DNA of 64,000 nucleotides from Owenia fusiformis (taxonomy: Eukaryota; Annelida; Polychaeta; Sabellida; Oweniidae): positions 27,721,223 to 27,785,222 of the forward strand of contig CAIIXF020000002.1 of assembly GCA_903813345.2 (NCBI GenBank), read 5' to 3'. Below the pieces are notes generated by a model. The model was not told the DNA's origin. It worked only from the letters and a program-made list of their open reading frames with translations, and made no database searches. Position numbers and translations under genes: made by a program. Below are positions 58,509 through 64,000 of this stretch, one piece after another. The stretch's first letter is position 1. Every line of letters begins with the position of its first letter.

Positions 58509-59077
58509 CTATATTAATATAACAAGGTTATCATATCATGCCAATAGTTATATGGTTAACTAATATTAACACAAAATAATAATACACGATAATTAAAAAA
58601 ATAAACCTCGGTATTCGGGCCTAAAATCCAAGGATACGTGTACCATTACTTAAGTGTAAGCTGCAATACCATATCGAATACCTGTACCATTACTCAATAA
58701 TAACCACTAGTAAGACCATAATAACAAGCTTAATAACTAGCTTATCGCAAGTTATTCCATACGATTTTGTCTTGTGTAAAAGGAAGTAGCAATGCTATTG
58801 TGATTTTTTTTTACAATCAACAACAACACTGGATTCATTGTTATATTCCTTAAAATGTACAAATCTATATAATAATGAAATGTGTGAACTGAAAATTAAT
58901 AATTGAATTAATCAATCTCTGCACTGATGAAAATTTACCGGCCCAGTAATTAACATTTTAAAACACACTTGTCCCGACTTAACTTTTAGAAAAAGAAAGT
59001 GCAGGATATGCTCACCAGTTAAAAGTTTCATATACAAGTTATTTACCTTGATTTTATAAAAGCATTGTTTAAAGTAC

Positions 59078-59201
59078 CTAATTCTGACATTCGTCCTCCT
59101 ATAATCAAGGGAATAACTGGACTGTTTTCTGGTCTCAAACCACACGATGACACAAAGCATGTCAGGTAAACAGACTGGTTGTTGTAGCACGAAGATGTAA
59201 C
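59078..59201 (-). CDS. Mosaic protease gene exon 4: SRCR end, propeptide and start of peptidase S1
   Basis: The acceptor (gttgtttag) is before 59201 and the donor is TTAG|GTACTT after 59078. The 124 bases run phase 0 to phase 1. The correct frame is not the longest one here. It reads VTSSCYNNQSVYLTCFVSSC (the last SRCR cysteines and the linker Cys that pairs with Cys122), then GLRPENSPVIPL and IIGGRMSEL, the mature S1 N-terminus. The residue before IIGG is Leu, not Arg/Lys. Confidence 0.93.
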
Positions 59202-59381
59202 CTAAACAACATATAAATATGATTTAATTATTTCTTGTGTTCTGATCTGGCGAAATTGCTTTACTGTAAAAAACGTATTTAGTTTCTCGCCTTCTAAAAT
59301 CTGCAATTTCAATTTTTTTATTTGTTAGTCGTGTACATATTTTTAACTGAAATTATCAGTACAAGTCATAAACACAACAAA

Positions 59382-59895
59382 ATGTCACCACCTAGTTGCT
59401 TACAATATTATTGGTTCAATTTTTAGTCAGATTTGAATTTCTGAGAACTTATTTTAAAAAATGGTCAATTAAAAGCAAGTTGCCAAAGACCTTTTATGAC
59501 CCTGAGAAGGTCATTGAATGTAAAATCTCAAATTATAGTCAGTTGAACTTCGTGTATATGATTTTGAAAAAATGCTCAATTTGGAGCAAGTTGAAAAAGA
59601 CCTTTTTGACCTTGAGAAGGTCATTGAAGATCAACATCTTTTTTTGAACCTGAGAAGGTCATTGAAGTTCAAATCTATAGTCAGATTTGACATTTTGAGA
59701 ACTTGTAGATGATGAAAAATCGTCAATTCGGAGCAAATTGAAAAATACCTTTTTTGACCTTGAGAAGGTTATTGGAGGTGATATTTCAAATCTAAAGTCA
59801 GAGTTCTAAACTTTTTAGAACTTGTAAATGATTTTGAAATAAATTGGTCAATTTAATATAAAGTCTGATTTGAATACTCGATGGGGGTGACATAA
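59382..59895. repeat. Partial inverted relative of the 1341-3890 element
   Basis: It begins AAAATGTCACCACCTAG, the complement of the right end at about 3864-3880, and ends GGGGGTGACAT. The interior has diverged units with GACCTTGAGAAGGTCATTGA and CAGATTTGAATTTCTGAGAA, the complement of the array consensus. About three units remain. Confidence 0.75.
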
Positions 59896-60654
59896 AACTG
59901 CTACAATCCAATACAATACAATATCCACCTGAGGAACTGTAGGGACCGAGTGAATACAGTATATGCCCTGGAGCGAGAAATATGGCGGGAGATACGGAAG
60001 TTTTGGATATGGAAACCTCAAAATCAGGATACGGGATATATCTGACTAACTTATCTCCTTATAAAACTCTACTTGGTATAGGTTATGAAACTCATATCAA
60101 AGTATCTTGATAAGTATTTCAATCAATATATTTATATATTATGTATACATTTCAATCCCTGCAATAAACTTTCCAGGGGTCTGTACCGTCCTTGTGGCTG
60201 GTAAACACGCTGGGTATGGTAAAACGAGTAAGAGGGATTAAAATAAACAATTTATTTCCATTGTGTCACAAGGATTATGTTTATACACGTTTTTATTTGT
60301 ATTACCGAAAATAATATTACGTTCTGCTTCTAATAGTGGTTCTCAAAGTTAAAGTTCATATGTACGCAGGAAATTCACTGTCGATTGCTATTTCTAGCAT
60401 ATATTAGGGTGACCGGAAAAAGAGGAGTATTTTTTTTCTTTAACTTTCATATGATTCCCGGGATATGATTATCACGATCTGGTTACTTTTTGGCTTTTTA
60501 CTCTTTTTTTAATTGATGCATGACATATCTAAAGTGTGAAATGACCACCTCCTTCTATTTTTATTTGAAGGGTATTTCGGGACATGCCCTGATAGGTGTG
60601 CTCCCTGGCGCTGTGTTGTTTTAAGTCTTAAATGAAAATACAAACTCTGAGTAC

Positions 60655-60869
60655 CTGTGGAGTAAGAGAACTGTTGATCATATGTGCATATTTGGAAAAA
60701 TTGGACAGCATTGACGCTGTCCTGTTGTGAAGACCGAAACCAATTTTCTTGCAAAGAAAGTCACTGAACTCTGGCCTCCAGTTGTTGTAACAAAATGGTA
60801 TCCATTGACCACTTGAATAAAGTTCGACTCGTCTTGGTCCATTTTCTTGTTCTGGATGCGCAAATCGCA
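60655..60869 (-). CDS. Mosaic protease gene exon 3: SRCR domain
   Basis: The acceptor (ttttcttccag) is before 60869 and the donor is CACAG|GTACTC after 60655. The 215 bases run phase 1 to phase 0. VRFAHPEQENGPRRVELYSS (VRL...GRVEv), GQWIPFCYNNW (G.WgtvCdd.W), FSDFLCKKIGFG (a.vvCrqLGy) follow the SRCR consensus. The domain finishes in exon 4. It is placed just before the protease, as in enteropeptidase and hepsin-type proteases. N-glycosylation sequons are present (NRT, NFS, NSS). Confidence 0.93.
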
Positions 60870-61348
60870 CTGGAAGAAAATAATATAACGTTATTCTAAA
60901 AACAGTCTGCCAACCTTGTAAGTTCACAAATTAGAAGTGGTTTATAATTAGAAACAGAGATCCTGGGATCATGATTCATGTCCTGAAGGTTGATGTAAAA
61001 CATCAATCCTGTTCAGTTTATATAGAACCCACTACCCCTAGTTTTCCTGGCAGGTATTGGTCAATGAAGACACAGAATAACATCCTTCGCAAAATGCTGT
61101 TCAGTGAAAAAGCAGTTGAGTAAGTATGAAAACCCCACCTATCATGATCTCATTTTGACTTTCCCCATGGTCAAGATCGCCGGTCATAGGATCATTCTAA
61201 CTTATCAGTATTATATTTTAAAATTGCGGAAAAATGTTCTAAAATTTATGAAATCATCTTCCGTAGCAGGAATTTTGTAATCATTGAAATCTATCATCAT
61301 TCCTAATACTGCTATTGAAACGATGTTTTAGTGTATTCAGTTTTTTAC

Positions 61349-61459
61349 CACAGTTTTGTTCATCAGAACCATCGTTACAATCTTCATGTCCATCACATCT
61401 TGTTGTATTGCTAACGCATTGGTAGTGTCTGCATTTGAACTGATCATCTCGACAAGTAC
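61349..61459 (-). CDS. Mosaic protease gene exon 2: LDL-receptor class A repeat
   Basis: The acceptor (gtattttccag) is before 61459 and the donor is TGTG|GTAAAA after 61349. The 111 bases run phase 1 to phase 1. [36 protein letters not shown] gives six Cys and the D..DC.DgSDE calcium cage. It is a complete single module. It is numbered from the first exon visible in the window, not from the true gene start. Confidence 0.96.
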
Positions 61460-61590
61460 CTGGAAAATACACTCAATAAAGTTGCCTGTAAGAATTGCGA
61501 CTTTCCAGCTTCCAACGCTTTAAATATCAATGTATAGTTACGTTGAAATCAATTGTTGCTGGGTCAAATTAGTTTTTCTACAGTACTTAC

Positions 61591-61698
61591 TACAGTTTTG
61601 CTCATCAGTCCCATCTTTGCAGTCCACAACACCATCACATATTGAGGAAATGTGGACACAAATTCCATCACCGCAGCTACGTTCATCATATCTACAAG
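61591..61698 (-). CDS. Mosaic protease gene exon 1 (first in window): LDL-receptor class A repeat
   Basis: The acceptor (tgattattgcag) is before 61698 and the donor is TGTA|GTAAGT after 61591. The 108 bases run phase 1 to phase 1. CRYDERSCGDGICVHISSIC and DGVVDCKDGTDEQNC show six Cys and the calcium-binding D...DC.DGTDE acidic cluster. The gene must start upstream (right of 64000), since phase 1 needs a previous exon and no Met or signal sequence is seen. I found no further exon in 61699-64000. Confidence 0.95.
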
Positions 61699-61789
61699 CT
61701 GCAATAATCAACGTGACACCTAGTATATCAATTTATCCCATACTTGGACGTGTTACAGGTACATAAAGCCGGTTTGTAAAAACTTATAT

Positions 61790-61870
61790 TTTCATCAGCG
61801 GGCAGATATAGCTTTACGTCCCGCTCCGAGCGGGCAGATATAGTATATCTGCCCGCTACGTCACAATCGC
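61790..61870. repeat. GCGGGCAGATATA palindromic repeats
   Basis: GCGGGCAGATATAG occurs at 61798 and 61829, with the complement CTATATCTGCCCGC-like word at 61844-61857, around CGTCCCGCTCCGAGCGGG. A CpG-rich self-complementary cluster similar in style to the hairpins at 27232 and 28014. A plus-strand frame follows at 61882-62142 (86 codons); see the rejected list. Confidence 0.6.
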
Positions 61871-62147
61871 TACTCGCATATTTGTTCATAATTTGTAACG
61901 TTCGCGTAATGACTGTAAACGACAATGGAGAAAACACAGACAATCGGGATCTGTTTGATGGTTTAAAAAAGAGAAGGAGCATCAACTTAATCAATCAGAA
62001 ATTTGGGAAAATAAATGTGGGAATATTTGAGAGAACAGGAAAATCCGCCCACGGCCAAGAAAACAAAACTGGACATGAATATTCTAAAATATTTCCACGA
62101 TTGAACAATGTTAACCAGATGACCAATATTGGTATGGGATAAACATA

Positions 62148-62288
62148 TTATCCTATAGTCGGTTCAGGATATTGGGATTATCCCTTGGCCAATATAATAT
62201 ATTTTCCCTCGGGACCTGCGGCCCTCGGGCAAATATATTATATTAGCCTCGGGATAATCCCAATATCCTGAACCTCATATAGGATAAT
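62148..62288. repeat. Palindromic element with CCTCGGG centre
   Basis: TTATCCTATAGTCGGTTCAG + GATATTGGGATTATCCC pairs with 62250-62288. The inner CCAATATAATATATTTTCCC pairs with GGGCAAATATATTATATTAG. The centre is CCTCGGGACCTGCGGCCCTC. Total stem about 60 bases. Confidence 0.8.
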
Positions 62289-62389
62289 CTCTATATAAGT
62301 GATGGGACATCGTTGCTACGCAAAACATATTCATCGGTAAATGATCACTGAGAACATTTTTAATATATATTTTTAATACGTTAAACATA

Positions 62390-63950
62390 TGTGTAAGCAG
62401 AAAAGTCCTTCATCAAAATAGCGATGATCAAGACCAGACCAGATCTGACCTTCATATAACCCCATGGCCTTTAAGAGATAGTAAAATAGCATGTAACGGC
62501 CGCCATTTTTTCAAGATGGCCACAATGTTTTTTTGATATTTAGATTTTCAACTAAATCAATATCCTTTATCTTTTCTTGCATTTAAAACATATTCATAAT
62601 ACATTTTTATATGTAATGCTTAAACTACTGTATATACAGGGTGGTCCAAAAAATGGGACACTCATATTTCAAAAATAAATATTGATTTTCTTGAGGAAAA
62701 CATGTCATATTATATACCAGTGGATAGGGAATTTACCTATCTTTTATTTGGTATACCATGAGTTCAAATTTATTATAATGCCTGTCAACCAGCGTCCATA
62801 ATATAGATGACGTCATTTTCGTTCAACAAAACAGGTCTTCCGAAACTTGCAAAAACCAAGTTTTTTGTCAACTTAATTTACATAAACAGACTCTCAATAT
62901 GTCCACCATTTTGATCAGTTAATAGCCCTCAATTTTGGCCTAAACTGGTCAAATGCATCATTAAGATGCTGTTGAGACAGTGAATTCGACTTCTCAATTA
63001 TTCTGTCCTTGAGGGACTGTCCGACTGATTAGATGTAAGGAGTTCATGATAAACCAATTCTGTTAGTTCTCTAAATATGCGGTAGTCGCAGATGTTGACA
63101 TCGGATGATCCAATTATCTTGTTTTGGACCATCCTGATATGAGCTCATTTTCGAATCATTACATTTTCTAACAAGATGGGGCTCCAAGCAATAGATCTCA
63201 CAAGAGTGTCAAATGTTTAAAAGAAAATGTGCCTAGATTCATGCCCCTTAATCACTGCCTCGCCCAGATCACCCGATTACCCAACGTTTGCGACTACCAC
63301 GTATAGGGAGGACTGACAAAATTGGATAATACCATAAATCCTTACGATCTATTCAGCCCCTTAAGGACAGAATTATTGAGAAGTGAAATTCATTGTCTCA
63401 ACAGCATATAAATGATGCTATTGACCAATTTAGGCCAAAATTGAGGGCTACAATTGATCAAAGTGGTGGACATATTAAACATCTGTCTATGTAAATAAAG
63501 TTGACAATAAACTTGGTTTTTGCTTGTTTTGGAAAACCCGTTTTGAAATGAAAATGACGTCATTTATATCATGGACGCTGGTTGACAGACATTATAATAG
63601 ATTTGAACTCATGATATACCAAATTAAAGATGAGTAAATTCCCTATCCACTGGTATATAATATGACATGTTTTCATCAAGAAAATCAACATCTATTTTCG
63701 AAATACAAGTGTCCCATTTTTTTTGGACCACCTGTATATAAAATCGACACTAAAAATGGCAACCATTTTGAAACCGGCGGCCATTCGTGGTGCTTGTAGA
63801 ACTTGTATTACCATGGGGCATTTGCCTTTAAAATATAAACCACATTCGTCCAACGGTATTTGAGTTATTCTCTGGACGGAGGGACAGATAGACTTACGGA
63901 AGGACGTACGAAAGGGCGGAACTGTGTGACCAACGGAACGTCAGTTATCT
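62390..63950. repeat. Second copy of the GGCGGCCATTTT / GGACGG family, split by insertion
   Basis: 62485-62530 (CGGCCGCCATTTTTTCAAGA) and 63755-63900 (AACCATTTTG, GGCGGCCATTC, CCAACGGTATTTGAGTTATT, CTGGACGGAGGGAC) match 30590-30880 in order. The mariner-type palindrome at 62637-63734 interrupts it. Confidence 0.75.
62637..63734. mobile_element. 1.1-kb mariner-type palindrome
   Basis: TA flanks both ends (62635-62636, 63735-63736). The ends CAGGGTGGTCCAAAAAATGG and its complement continue as inverted arms of about 480 bases, so the element is nearly one long palindrome around about 63070-63290. Each arm carries a transposase 3' end. On the plus strand the right arm encodes LKDRIIEK, then QHINDAIDQFRPKLRATIDQ and SGGHIKHLSM, which matches the last part of mariner transposases (f..Rl...i...GgHi.hl). 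There is no catalytic domain. It lies inside the older 62390-63950 repeat. Confidence 0.85.
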
Positions 63951-64000
63951 CAAAATACAGGTGTATTTTCATAAGGGAAATTTTTATCTTGTCAAATCAT

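Noticed and set aside
58912-59190. Minus-strand ORF of 92 codons over exon 4
   Set aside because: Wrong frame. The frame that joins exon 3 to exon 5 by phase and encodes the SRCR end and IIGG is a different one.
61882-62142. Plus-strand ORF of 86 codons next to a palindromic cluster
   Set aside because: It has a more balanced composition than most frames and could be a 5' exon, but no domain, splice partner or promoter could be supported. The 3' end runs into the hairpin at 62148.

Overview
The window is metazoan nuclear DNA: AT-rich, with long introns, GT-AG exons of matching phase, and a dense load of LINEs, mariner-type elements, foldback elements and minisatellites. The extracellular mosaic gene, the CR1-like LINE and the frequent 'tacatgta' words suggest a marine invertebrate (lophotrochozoan or hemichordate-like). 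The species cannot be fixed from sequence alone.

Main gene (minus strand, 61698 down to 349, open at both ends). Fourteen exons can be placed by acceptor, donor and phase. They sum to 2,778 coding bases (926 codons) with no phase clash. Domain order is LDLa, LDLa, SRCR, peptidase S1 (with His, Asp and Ser), a complete MAM domain on three exons, a Thr-rich linker, a roughly 107-residue domain I cannot name, then a Thr-rich mucin-like stretch running into the start of a second MAM domain. The N-terminal half (LDLa-SRCR-S1) resembles enteropeptidase and type II transmembrane serine proteases. Unusually, the chain continues past the protease into MAM and mucin modules. The protease has an intact triad and the standard cysteines, but Asn where trypsin has Asp189, His near position 226, and Leu rather than Arg/Lys before IIGG.

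Nested plus-strand unit (about 19435-23601), in the intron between the S1 exons at 26173 and 18759. A CRE (TGACGTCA) and a TATA box are followed by a dimeric 98/100-bp array, then a higher-order array of 44-bp units, a 68-residue single-pass membrane ORF (23220-23426) and AATAAA. It looks like an independent transcription unit or an undescribed repeat-carrying element, and is the least explained structure here.

Repeats. 1341-3890 is an element filled with about 16 units rich in AGGTCA/TCAAGGTCA; a diverged relative lies inverted at 59382-59895. 7156-12715 is a CR1/jockey-like LINE with ORF1, a small extra ORF and a broken ORF2, split by a mariner-type element. 34870-37630 is an 83-bp dimeric minisatellite, with a decayed satellite at 39330-40140. 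37708-38750 is a LINE ORF2 remnant split by a 642-bp foldback with a 5-bp target duplication. Further mariner-type or foldback elements lie at 4223-4753, 15977-16408, 32401-32917, 40529-41255, 47785-48160, 51449-52533 and 62637-63734. The 29.7-kb intron between 29331 and 59078 holds mostly such elements and no gene I can support.
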